Part shown: piece after piece, positions 36,414-45,309 of the stretch
Position numbering within the stretch: position 1 is the first letter of the stretch
How the letters are laid out: every line of letters begins with the position of its first letter
NCBI GenBank assembly: GCA_900317955.1
Contig: ONIP01000001.1
Coordinates: 52,810 to 116,809, forward strand
Length of the DNA: 64,000 bases
Direction of reading: 5' to 3'
Source: an uncultured Bacteroidales bacterium
Lineage (GTDB): Bacteria; Bacteroidota; Bacteroidia; Bacteroidales; P3
The notes under the pieces: model-generated
Databases searched by the model: none
What the model saw: the letters and a program-made list of their open reading frames with translations, nothing else
Told to the model about the DNA's origin: nothing
Program-made: the position numbers and the translations under genes

Positions 36414-36638
36414 ATGAAAGACAAGAAGATAACCCTTAAAGATGCTCAGAACGTTCTTAAAGACAAGAACGTCGACCCCGAAACTGCCAACGCAATACTT
36501 GAAGCTCTCACGGCTGCATCTAAGAATCCTTCCCCTTGGTGGGTTATTGCCTTGAAAGTTGTGGTCTACCTCATAGGGCTGGTGCTTGCAGGGTACGGCA
36601 CTTCAGCAGCTGCACAAACCTTCCTCCCTATCGTGTAA
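36414..36638 (+). CDS. Small single-span membrane protein
   Basis: 74 residues. A charged N-terminal helix (KITLKDAQNVLKDKNVDPET) precedes one hydrophobic segment (PWWVIALKVVVYLIGLVLAG, ~40-59) and a short tail AAAQTFLPIV. It recalls the short membrane proteins found beside HU-type genes in Bacteroidota islands. Possible roles such as a holin-like or toxin-like membrane peptide are speculation. Cotranscribed with the preceding gene; a terminator follows. Confidence 0.65.
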   Translation: MKDKKITLKDAQNVLKDKNVDPETANAILEALTAASKNPSPWWVIALKVVVYLIGLVLAGYGTSAAAQTFLPIV

Positions 36639-36679
36639 ATGTCCTTTTGTCTCCGATAGTAGTATTATTTTGATTGGGT

Positions 36680-36714
36680 ACTGCCTTCCACAAAGAAGGC
36701 AGTATTTTTTTTTT
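36680..36714 (+). terminator. Intrinsic terminator at right end of element
   Basis: ACTGCCTTC (36680-36688) pairs with GAAGGCAGT (36695-36703), followed by A and ten T. It lies 19 bp inside the right terminal repeat, mirroring the left end. Confidence 0.9.
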
Positions 36715-36733
36715 GCATTTAATGTGTTACACA

Positions 36734-36760
36734 AAAGTAGCAAAGTAGCAAAGTATCATC
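36734..36760 (+). repeat. Right terminal inverted repeat of 6-kb element
   Basis: AAAGTAGCAAAGTAGCAAAG then TATCATC; inverse of 30728-30754 with one mismatch. No clear short target duplication is seen outside the two ends. Confidence 0.8.
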
Positions 36761-36889
36761 GCTGCACTGGAGAGTGACTTATGCAATATATAAACCTCGA
36801 ACCTAAATTATTTCATTGAGTACCACACTCTACCGCTGTGGCATAAAGAAAACAATTTACTCCGACAAAAGAGATAATCATTACAAAAA

Positions 36890-36924
36890 GAGAAAGCGCT
36901 GAAAATAATCAGCACTTTCTCTTA
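36890..36924 (-). terminator. Terminator of the helicase/Mod/Res operon
   Basis: AGAAAGCGCTGA (36891-36902) pairs with TCAGCACTTTCT (36909-36920) with one mismatch, 20 bp after the Res stop. A and T runs on both sides make it potentially bidirectional. Confidence 0.65.
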
Positions 36925-36939
36925 TTAATATCAATCATT

Positions 36940-39630
36940 TCATGCTATTGGTATTCTTTCCTTGACTTTCTTACCTGGGACCATTATATAGTCCATCTTG
37001 CTGGCCAAAGCAATCTGACTTGCGTACTCTTTTTTTGCTAGTACCACAGCGTTGTCAATCATGTTTTCTCCTTTAACCTCTATGATGACATATGAGCCAT
37101 CTTCTTTCTGGACAAGGAAGTCTGGGTAGTAGGAACGCACAGTATTAGATTCAGGGTCAATGTAGTTAATAACAAAATCCGTTTGGCCAGCTGTAAGCAT
37201 CCCTGTAAACCAAACTTTTGTAAGTCGTTCATCATTTAGAAGTGTCCAAAACATATCAAATTCAGGCCGCGAGTCAAAGCAGTAGTTATCGACATTGAAC
37301 GACTTTTCACGATAATCTGCATATTCGTCAGAACGACAAGAGGCAAGGAGCCCGTGTTTGTACTTAACGCTATAGTAGTCTAGTCCTTTATCTTTAGGGG
37401 CTTTCACAAGTTCAAGTTCAACTTCTTCTTCTTTCGTGTACTCTTCCACATCGTACATTTCTTTGAATAAACGTGGTATCACTTCATCGTAAAGTATATC
37501 GTTGTATTGATTAACACGTTCAACTATTTTTTCGATGCTTTCTGTAGAAGTCTGTAGAATGTGTTTTATTTCAATAGGGGAAACGTTGATATATCTGGCA
37601 ATCTCCCCCACCAGCGTTAGAGGTGAAAAAACATGTTGGTACTTTGAAGATGAAACTTCTTCCCTCAACCCCACCACTTTATTCAAATCGTAGATGGAAC
37701 GTTGCGACATAGTAATCCTGTATCTTTCCACATCTACATCGTCAAGATTCAAATTGACTTCCTTACCCAACTTTTTCTTTCTCAGCTGGCAGAGTTTGTG
37801 GATTTTCTTCATCTTCACTTTGATAGGAGGTGGCACAATGCGAACTTCAGCAATTTTTGATTCTTCACCAGCGCCACTCATATCTTCAAGTGTGATGTTG
37901 AAGTTCTCTTGCAGCTCCTTGTTAAGAATGTCCAAGTTCTCCTGAGAGAAATAGAGATAGGCTGTATGTTGGTAGTCACCAATCTGACGCAAACAACGCA
38001 TTGTGGCCTGAAGCACAAAAACAGTAGATTTAGCCTTTCTATACATGGCAACAGAAAACAGAGACCTGCAATTCCAACCTTCTTTTCCCTTTCCGACGAG
38101 AATGATAAATTGTTTTTCGGAGCGAGGAGTGTCAAGAATGTTGAATTCTCGAAGGTCATCATTTGTCGTGACAGTGGCATCTCCGACATTCACAAGTATC
38201 CGCGATGTGGGAATACCAAGAGAAACCAAGACATCTTCAATAACAGGTTTTAATTCAGCTACGGCTTCTTCTATAGATGATGCAAAGAAAGCCATCTTGG
38301 GAAGCAACCCTTCAACTCGTTTTTCTCCACATTTTTTCCAGAATTGCGAAATGGCCTCTTGGCAAAAGATTTTGGTGTTTGCTTGGATATTCTCAAAGGC
38401 GAAAGGCTCAACTTTTTTCAAATAGCCCTTATCTATGGCCTCTCTAAGACCGTATGAATATACAACCTCGGGAAGTAGTCGGTTCTTAACGTAAGGTGTG
38501 CCAGTGTAGTTGTAACAGCCAACCACTCTCGACCCTGCTTTGGCAAGATTGGCAGCAAGCTCATTAATGGTTACACGTAGGCTGGTGGCATTAGTAGTGG
38601 ACATGAGGTCGTCCGATAGTTTTGTACCGAAAACGTGGTGAGCCTCGTCAACGTAGATTCCCAACTGTTTGAGCCTGGATAGTTTAGTAAAGCGGTGGTT
38701 TGTCACCAATTGGAGTTCCTCTTCCATATTCTCGATGCCTACCTCTTTACCCATTTCCGCTAATCTGTTCATAAGAGAAAGTGCCGTATATTTGCCAGTT
38801 TCCTCTCCAAAGAGTTTTTGCTGGGCGGACTTTTCTTTGTGCTCTTTCTTAAGGATAATCTTCTGATTGTTCGAAATAATAATATTGAAATCAGAGTTGT
38901 CTATAGTGGACAACTGAGAGGCATTGTCGTCAAGGAAATGAAACTTCAGATTTGCATCGAGCCAAGAGATATATTCCTTGGGAACAACTTTTGATTTGTC
39001 TAAATGCTGCACATCCTGAATCACACTTTCACGGACTGTCCTGTCTGGCACAAAGATGATGGCGTTGTGGCAGTAATGTGGGTCACGAGGGTACTTGTTG
39101 GCTAGTAAAAATTCATAGAAGATGGAGGTGGCCATCAGAACAGTCTTACCCAAACCCATGGTCAGAGCAAAAATATAGTTGGGGTACTGCTGACCCATGG
39201 ATTTGATTTGGGAGAAAATCTGATTAAAATAGCCCTTGGTTTCATCTTGGTCATACTCAGTAATCTCCTCAAACATTGAAGTCTGACCTTTCTTGTCGAG
39301 CCCTGCTGTTGTGCGATTTTCAAACGGTCCCTCTTTCCGATACCACTGCTCGAAAATCTCCCATAGTCTTTTGTTATCGCAAAACTCTTTCAAGAAGACA
39401 TACACTTCAAGAGCCTCGAATTGAGGCACACGGAGATATGCCTTTGAATTCTCCTTTGGATTGTTGTAGTTAAGAAACTTTTTTGAGAGCGGTTTGAATG
39501 TAGAATAGACCTTCTTATGTTCAGTCCGCAGAAAGTATTGCAGATATTGAAAAAAGGGGAATTCAATTGTTTCTGTTCTTTTTTTTGTTCTTGGAGGCAT
39601 AGGGCTGTCAAGCATTAATGGTTGTTTCAC
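36940..39630 (-). CDS. Type III-like restriction subunit (Res helicase-nuclease)
   Basis: 896 residues. SF2 helicase core with ALTMGLGKT (~155-163), the DEAH box YVDEAHHVFG (~324-333) and motif VI-like QATMRCLRQIGD. The C-terminal PD-(D/E)xK nuclease has YPDFLVQ followed by YVIIEVKGEN (~836-860). This is the layout of type III Res: translocate from a methylation site and cut. The N-terminal ~110 residues are unlike standard Res. The start overlaps the end of mod by 23 bp. Codon use is A/T-rich compared with native genes. Last gene of a four-gene operon. Confidence 0.85.
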   Translation of the reverse strand: MKQPLMLDSPMPPRTKKRTETIEFPFFQYLQYFLRTEHKKVYSTFKPLSKKFLNYNNPKENSKAYLRVPQFEALEVYVFLKEFCDNKRLWEIFEQWYRKEGPFENRTTAGLDKKGQTSMFEEITEYDQDETKGYFNQIFSQIKSMGQQYPNYIFALTMGLGKTVLMATSIFYEFLLANKYPRDPHYCHNAIIFVPDRTVRESVIQDVQHLDKSKVVPKEYISWLDANLKFHFLDDNASQLSTIDNSDFNIIISNNQKIILKKEHKEKSAQQKLFGEETGKYTALSLMNRLAEMGKEVGIENMEEELQLVTNHRFTKLSRLKQLGIYVDEAHHVFGTKLSDDLMSTTNATSLRVTINELAANLAKAGSRVVGCYNYTGTPYVKNRLLPEVVYSYGLREAIDKGYLKKVEPFAFENIQANTKIFCQEAISQFWKKCGEKRVEGLLPKMAFFASSIEEAVAELKPVIEDVLVSLGIPTSRILVNVGDATVTTNDDLREFNILDTPRSEKQFIILVGKGKEGWNCRSLFSVAMYRKAKSTVFVLQATMRCLRQIGDYQHTAYLYFSQENLDILNKELQENFNITLEDMSGAGEESKIAEVRIVPPPIKVKMKKIHKLCQLRKKKLGKEVNLNLDDVDVERYRITMSQRSIYDLNKVVGLREEVSSSKYQHVFSPLTLVGEIARYINVSPIEIKHILQTSTESIEKIVERVNQYNDILYDEVIPRLFKEMYDVEEYTKEEEVELELVKAPKDKGLDYYSVKYKHGLLASCRSDEYADYREKSFNVDNYCFDSRPEFDMFWTLLNDERLTKVWFTGMLTAGQTDFVINYIDPESNTVRSYYPDFLVQKEDGSYVIIEVKGENMIDNAVVLAKKEYASQIALASKMDYIMVPGKKVKERIPIA

Positions 39631-41419
39631 AAGATTCGCTCAGCACATCTGTAATCTTCACTTTGATAGTTCCGGCATCTGGAGGTATGGCGTAGATGCC
39701 TGAAACGGTGTTGTTGCCTTCTGGTATATCTATCAAAGTAGGTGAGAACACAGAGCCATCGAAATTAAAATCAATTTTTATTGAATCAACAAGCACACGC
39801 CAGTCATCCACTGCCGTTTTCTCCATGGATAGTTTTTGCAGCAGGTTCATCGGATAGAATTCGCGTATAACCAGCTTGTCGCCTTCGATAACGACTTCAG
39901 CTTCCGAGTCGCGACGGAATTCCAGATTGACTTTGTCCCGTAGAATGTCTATCACTTCCACATCGATATTATACTCCTCAGTCTTCATGGCCATCTTGAG
40001 GTTTGCAGCAAGGTCAGGTTCGTGTCCCATGCAGACGAGAGTAACCAGCTCAACAGGTTTGTTCGGAGATTCATTCTTTGCTTTGTCAAACTTATCTCGT
40101 GGGAAACCTGTAATCAATTCATTAAGGTCAGCTCTAGTTGCGATACGGTTGATGGGCATAATCTTAACCATGCGGCCATCCTTTTCGCCATCATAAAGGT
40201 TATTACCTGGAAGAGCTTGAATTTCAAGAGCCTCAATCAATATTTCCTTTGCTTGGACAGGATTGCGGAACACATCGTAGTTGTTGACGTTGTACAGTTC
40301 AAAACCCGTATATTTTTTTTTATCTGATGGCAACTCACTCTTCATATCCTCAGCTATCTTACAAAGTCTCTTCACGGTAGTATCGATAGAGCCAAGATTA
40401 ATATCAGCACCAATAAAACGACGGCCAAGTTTCATGGCAACAGCTTGCGTTGTCCCACTACCCATAAAGCAATCAAAAACCAGATCGCCAGGATTCGATG
40501 AGGCTTTAATAATACGTTCCAATAAAGCTTCTGGTTTCTGCGTTGGATATGAGGTTCTTTCTGATGCTGCTTGATTAAGAATAGGTAACTTAAACCAATC
40601 ACGAGGAAGAGTGCCACTTTCTTCATCCAAATATTGTCTATATGTATTTTCATTCTCTACACTCGGATCATTTGTACCATCTTTACCACGCAATCTATAT
40701 CGTTTTCCTTTTTCATCTATATATTTAAATTTTCTTAGAGTTACTTCTGAATACTCTTCAGTGATAGAATAAGGATTAAATGTGAACAAGTTCCGCCCCT
40801 TACTTTTTACATAATATAAAATATCATCATGCTTTCTATTATAAAAACGAGTTGAAGTTTCTCTTTCTTGGTAGCACCATATTATTTCATTTTGAAAATT
40901 TGAACTACCAAAAACTTCGTCCATAATATTCTTTAAGTATGCATTTTGGTGCCAGTCGCAATGTAAGTAAATAGAACCATCCGAGGATAACAATTCTCTC
41001 ATAATAATTAATCGTTCATACATAAATTGTAAATACTCGTCGTTACTCCAAATATCAGTATATTGTTTTTCTTCAAAGGCAGTCTTGTCGTTTTCTACTT
41101 TTTTTCCATGGAGTTCTATCTTCTTCTTATAGTCGGCCTTGGAGTCGAAAGGAGGGTCAATATATATCAAATCAACCATACCACGATATTCTTTGAGAAG
41201 GTGGCTCATTACTTGGAGGTTGTCGCCCCAAAAGATTTTGTTCATCCAGCCCTCGGTTTCCTCACCGAAAGTCTCTTTCAGTTGAGCCGGATAAAACTGA
41301 GTGGAAGTGAAAGGACGTTTGCCCCTCCAATTCAACATCGGTTGGCCTTTGAGGGGTTCAAACTCGAATTTCTCTACGGATTCCATTTTTTGATCAGGTG
41401 TAAATAACATGTCACTCAT
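39608..41419 (-). CDS. Type III-like DNA methyltransferase (Mod)
   Basis: 603 residues. Beta-class amino-methyltransferase order: catalytic DLIYIDPPFDSKADY (~83-97), a target-recognition region (~170-290), then TSYPTQKPEALLERII and the SAM-binding DCFMGSGTTQA (~316-326). It probably methylates adenine in a short asymmetric site and also gives Res its specificity. The N-terminal NWRGKRPF...KIFWGDNLQVM is typical of this Mod group. 13 bp separate it from the membrane protein gene upstream. The recognition sequence cannot be inferred. Confidence 0.88.
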   Translation of the reverse strand: MSDMLFTPDQKMESVEKFEFEPLKGQPMLNWRGKRPFTSTQFYPAQLKETFGEETEGWMNKIFWGDNLQVMSHLLKEYRGMVDLIYIDPPFDSKADYKKKIELHGKKVENDKTAFEEKQYTDIWSNDEYLQFMYERLIIMRELLSSDGSIYLHCDWHQNAYLKNIMDEVFGSSNFQNEIIWCYQERETSTRFYNRKHDDILYYVKSKGRNLFTFNPYSITEEYSEVTLRKFKYIDEKGKRYRLRGKDGTNDPSVENENTYRQYLDEESGTLPRDWFKLPILNQAASERTSYPTQKPEALLERIIKASSNPGDLVFDCFMGSGTTQAVAMKLGRRFIGADINLGSIDTTVKRLCKIAEDMKSELPSDKKKYTGFELYNVNNYDVFRNPVQAKEILIEALEIQALPGNNLYDGEKDGRMVKIMPINRIATRADLNELITGFPRDKFDKAKNESPNKPVELVTLVCMGHEPDLAANLKMAMKTEEYNIDVEVIDILRDKVNLEFRRDSEAEVVIEGDKLVIREFYPMNLLQKLSMEKTAVDDWRVLVDSIKIDFNFDGSVFSPTLIDIPEGNNTVSGIYAIPPDAGTIKVKITDVLSESCETTINA

Positions 41420-41432
41420 GGTCTGTATTGTT

Positions 41433-42308
41433 CTATTGTGGAATAATATTATAGTTTTTATATAATTGCTTGGTTTGGTAGTCTGAATATTTTACACTTA
41501 AGTCTATCTCAATTAAACACTCATACATAAGATCGATGTATTCAATAATCATTGTAGCTAATGTATTTAATTCACCATCTTTAAATATATTTTGTATTTT
41601 TTCTTCAAGATTAGCACGATTCTCCTCAGTAGCTTTAATTTTATCAATTTCTTTTATGTGTGAAATAACTTTATTCAAACAATTTTGTCCTGTTAAAATA
41701 ATGTGATTTGTTTGAGATATAATACGAGGTCCGTAAAAAAAGAAAATATTCTGTGATTCAGGAATTTTAGAACTTTGAAGATACGTAAGGGTTCTTTTTG
41801 TAAAATTACTAAAGTGGTTTATAAACTCCATATATTCATAACACATTGTTATTCCACAACTTTTCACCATCATAGCACTATCCAATGCAGACAACTGCAT
41901 ATCTTGGTAATAGTCAAGTTGAAAGAGCAATTGGGTAGAGAGCAATTTTGCTTCTCCTCTAAGCTTTATATTTTGTGAAAGAGAATCCTTAAAAGTGAAA
42001 TTATTACTAGTTAAGTATTCCAATTCTTCCATTCGACTAAACGAATGAGATACTTTCTTCTCCAAATTAGATATATCGGTCGATGAACTCCCCCATATAA
42101 CACCAGAAAAAGAGCCAATTAAGGTAACAAGAACAGAGATAATACCTACTATACCATTACTTCGTCTTTCCTTGTTTCTAAGTGATGTGTCATTTTCAAT
42201 ATATTGCTTTGGCCGTTTCCTGAAATACCAAATGAAATAACCAATGTTACGCATGACTTTGCCAAGCCAAAGGACAATTTTGTAAAGTGGTATAAAAATA
42301 TGTTTCAT
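41433..42308 (-). CDS. Unknown membrane protein in defence operon
   Basis: 291 residues. Two hydrophobic segments: KIVLWLGKVMRNIGYFIWYF (~11-30) and GIVGIISVLVTLIGSFSGVI (~52-71), joined by a basic loop, followed by a ~210-residue helical, Ile/Asn/Lys-rich soluble domain beginning with a coiled-coil segment (ISNLEKKVSHSFSRMEELEY). No family recognised. Base composition is the most A/T-rich of the operon. With 9 bp to the helicase gene and 13 bp to mod it must be co-expressed. A membrane effector or anchor for the complex is a possible role. Confidence 0.65.
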   Translation of the reverse strand: MKHIFIPLYKIVLWLGKVMRNIGYFIWYFRKRPKQYIENDTSLRNKERRSNGIVGIISVLVTLIGSFSGVIWGSSSTDISNLEKKVSHSFSRMEELEYLTSNNFTFKDSLSQNIKLRGEAKLLSTQLLFQLDYYQDMQLSALDSAMMVKSCGITMCYEYMEFINHFSNFTKRTLTYLQSSKIPESQNIFFFYGPRIISQTNHIILTGQNCLNKVISHIKEIDKIKATEENRANLEEKIQNIFKDGELNTLATMIIEYIDLMYECLIEIDLSVKYSDYQTKQLYKNYNIIPQ

Positions 42309-42317
42309 ATCGGTATA

Positions 42318-45191
42318 TTAACAATTAAAGTTACAATAAAAACGTAAGTCGCAGTCAGAGCAATGCTTTTCGTTACGCCGAACTTTCTCCATCGAGAAAT
42401 CTTTCTTCTCTATCTTGTGAACCACTTCCTCAAACGATTCGATAGTGTTGTCCACATTTTTCTTCTGGTATTTAAAAGTAATACGAGGATTTCCTTCTTC
42501 TTCTTTCGGGTAATAAATATGCATCGAACTGACCTTAAGTCCATACCGCTGTTCAACTAGATAGGCGTATATTTCCAATTGCCGTCGATATTGATTGAGT
42601 ATTTCTTTTTTATGTGGGTCGCGAGTATTTACATCGGGTTTGTCGCCGGATTTGAAATCAACCAGTTCGACAGTCCCCTCTTCACCCTCCACAAGATCAA
42701 TCTGGCCTTTCAAAATATAATCCTTTTTTACCAGAGACACCTCCACTTCCGCCTCTTTGATACGATTCCAAGTCTCTGCGTTCTTATCCCTATATCGTAG
42801 AACTTGGCGCAAGATGGCCTCACGCTGTGGTTCGTTAAGATAGGTGTGCATCTGTTTGACCAGTAACTGGTAGTTGGAGTTAAACCACGCTTCAATGTTT
42901 TCGTTCGTCAAAGTGCTCTGTTCTCCCTTTAGCACAGCCTTGTGAATATCCTCTATGGTTTGGTGCAACAGAGAGCCGCCCATGGTAGAACCTTTTCGCT
43001 CTTCGACAAATTGCAATTCCTTATAGAATTCATACTGACGAGGGCAATTCTCGTAAAGGAGAATATGGGACGTGAACGAATACTCGTGCTTCACCGAGAC
43101 AGGTTTCACATCAGCAAGAGTTACTAATCTTAAATTCACACGTGGGTCGGTCCAATGAGGTAGTTCGTTCCAGTATTTCGCAAAATAGGCAGAAGGCGTT
43201 TTTCGTCCTGACCCTCTTTCGCAACCAGTGAGCAAGAGAAGATTTTGAGCACGGGAAAAGGCCGTGTAGTAAAGACGTGCGAAATCGAAAAATTTCATAG
43301 CATCGAACGGCTCATAGACAGGTTTGTGGTAGTAGTTCTCCTGTAGAGTCTGGTCAAGTGCCGAATAACTTTTTCTTGGCACATCGCCCATGCTGCCAAC
43401 AATAGTAACGGGGAACTCCAGGCCTTTTGACTGATGGATGGTCATAAAGGATACGCAACCAGAAGGAAGTGTCTCGTCAAAATCCTCAAACTCGCTCATA
43501 CCTCCCTGAACGAGGAAGCGAAAGTAGTATTGGAAAAAGTTCTTTAGAGTATATTCGATATTCTTCGGCGTGAACACTGTGAAGTTATAGAGGTATTCGA
43601 ACTTAGAAATGAGGTTTGACAAAGTGCCTAGATTGTATGCTGCTCTTAAGTCCGTTTTGTTGGCTTTTAAATCAACCTTCAAATATTGGGCAAACAAGGG
43701 GAACTGGAACATCTGGTATAGCAACGAGGTAAAACCATAGTCAGTTCCCTTTCTGAGAGAATTGTGTTTCTTAAATTTATCAGCACACCAAAGAATTAGT
43801 TCTTTATTCGATTCTTTCTCCTTGTCTAAAGCTTCCATAAAAGTGTCAAGCCAGCCTTGGCAAAGAATGGACATTGAAGACCCCTCTTCAAACAATTCTA
43901 ATACCTTCGGAAAAATCATGACATAGCACCCAAGGATACGCCTTATCTCCTCTCTCGCAAAAAACATATCGGAACGAGGAGAGAAGACACGGATGCCGTT
44001 CCTCTCAAGAAAGTCGGCAAGGTTCTTTGCCTTGTCAGACTTCACCGATTTGAACAGAAAGGCTATTTGGTTGTAATCTTTTACAATACCATTGTCTTCA
44101 AGATAGCGGATAAAACGCAATACCTCCTCATGGTACTCGTCATCATCTCCGGAGGAAGATAGCCGCATAACAGCAGGGGTATTTGGAAAATCATCTTCTC
44201 TAGCTCTTATAGTTTTATCGAATCGGAATGTCTCTCCGTCATAAGTCCATCGCTGGTCACCCATCCATCTATTATAGAATCGAATGATATCAGGATGGGA
44301 ACGATAGTTGATTTGTAAATAGAATGTCTTACACTCACCTTCAGGAAAATTCTTTGGGAACTCCAAGATGTTACGAATTGTAGCCCCACGGAAACGATAC
44401 AGACCTTGGTCGTCATCTCCAACGACACACAAGTTGTTGCTCTTTGAGGCCAACAGCAACAATATTCGTTCCTGTATGGTGTTCGTATCTTGGTATTCGT
44501 CCACCATGAAATATTGGATTTTGTCTTGCACCTTTTCCAATACTTCTGGATGCTCAGTAAGCAATCTATAGGCAGCTAATTGTATAGTGGAAAAATCTAG
44601 TGCGTTTTCCTCTTCCAGAATTGACACATATAAATCATAGCATTCTGCAAGTGCTCTTACAGAAATGTCGTCAGATTCACGCAACTCATCAACATCAAGG
44701 ACTTCTTCCGACACAATGTTTAACTTTTCCGCTAGCGATTGCGCCCTCATCCACGTAGAACTCCGTCCACCAACAACCAAGGTTTCTGCTCCTTCTATAT
44801 CAAGAAATTCGCTGAAATGCCTAAATATAATAAAACTTTGCTCAAACTGGTCAAATAAACGATATGACCTTTTTAGTCTAGTGTATTCCCTGTTTTCTTC
44901 AAGGAATCGCAGAAATATAGAGTGCAAAGTGCCAATATACATTTCATTAAGGTTGGCACTGATGCCTATTTCCAATAATTGGTTGGAAATACGGGTTACA
45001 AGCTCCTTTGCCGCTTTTTCTGTGAACGTACCAACCATTATAGATTCTGGTTGTATACCTTTTTTGACGAGAGCCACAATCCGATCAACTAACGTCTTAG
45101 TTTTGCCAGAGCCAGGACCTGCAATTACCAAAACAGGGCCTTCAGTTTGAGCAACAATTTTCTTTTGGTCTTCGTTGAGAGTTGACGCCAT
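42318..45191 (-). CDS. UvrD-like helicase fused to Cas4/RecB-type nuclease
   Basis: 957 residues. SF1A motifs in order: AGPGSGKT (~24-31), FMVDEYQDTN, VVGDDDQGLYRFRGA, QINYRSHPDII, SFMTIHQSKGLEFP and YYTAFSRAQNLLL. The last ~250 residues form a PD-(D/E)xK nuclease with GQIDLVEG and ELVDFKSGDKP. One Cys in YENCPRQYEF (~716) and three or more at the end (HCSDCDLRFYCNFNC) fit the 4Fe-4S clasp of AddB/Cas4-type nucleases. It would unwind and degrade DNA. First gene of the operon; ATG at 45191. Confidence 0.85.
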   Translation of the reverse strand: MASTLNEDQKKIVAQTEGPVLVIAGPGSGKTKTLVDRIVALVKKGIQPESIMVGTFTEKAAKELVTRISNQLLEIGISANLNEMYIGTLHSIFLRFLEENREYTRLKRSYRLFDQFEQSFIIFRHFSEFLDIEGAETLVVGGRSSTWMRAQSLAEKLNIVSEEVLDVDELRESDDISVRALAECYDLYVSILEEENALDFSTIQLAAYRLLTEHPEVLEKVQDKIQYFMVDEYQDTNTIQERILLLLASKSNNLCVVGDDDQGLYRFRGATIRNILEFPKNFPEGECKTFYLQINYRSHPDIIRFYNRWMGDQRWTYDGETFRFDKTIRAREDDFPNTPAVMRLSSSGDDDEYHEEVLRFIRYLEDNGIVKDYNQIAFLFKSVKSDKAKNLADFLERNGIRVFSPRSDMFFAREEIRRILGCYVMIFPKVLELFEEGSSMSILCQGWLDTFMEALDKEKESNKELILWCADKFKKHNSLRKGTDYGFTSLLYQMFQFPLFAQYLKVDLKANKTDLRAAYNLGTLSNLISKFEYLYNFTVFTPKNIEYTLKNFFQYYFRFLVQGGMSEFEDFDETLPSGCVSFMTIHQSKGLEFPVTIVGSMGDVPRKSYSALDQTLQENYYHKPVYEPFDAMKFFDFARLYYTAFSRAQNLLLLTGCERGSGRKTPSAYFAKYWNELPHWTDPRVNLRLVTLADVKPVSVKHEYSFTSHILLYENCPRQYEFYKELQFVEERKGSTMGGSLLHQTIEDIHKAVLKGEQSTLTNENIEAWFNSNYQLLVKQMHTYLNEPQREAILRQVLRYRDKNAETWNRIKEAEVEVSLVKKDYILKGQIDLVEGEEGTVELVDFKSGDKPDVNTRDPHKKEILNQYRRQLEIYAYLVEQRYGLKVSSMHIYYPKEEEGNPRITFKYQKKNVDNTIESFEEVVHKIEKKDFSMEKVRRNEKHCSDCDLRFYCNFNC

Positions 45192-45233
45192 TGCGTATAT
45201 ATATATTAATAATACAATTTTTTCATAAAGTCG

Positions 45234-45256
45234 TTATAGTAATAAATTTACTATAA
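45234..45256. promoter_or_regulatory. Palindrome upstream of defence operon
   Basis: TTATAGTAA (45234-45242) and TTACTATAA (45248-45256) form a perfect 9-bp inverted repeat with a 5-bp spacer, 43 bp before the helicase start. It could be an operator. No regulator gene is found in the operon. Confidence 0.45.
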
Positions 45257-45309
45257 TTAATAAATAATAACGTAAAAACACTAATAATATTGTATTCACA
45301 AAAACATTT

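Noticed and set aside
31038..36638. Search for an integrase, transposase or recombinase inside the 6-kb element
   Set aside because: None of the ORFs shows such motifs; the DUF3987 P-loop protein is not a transposase by its motifs.
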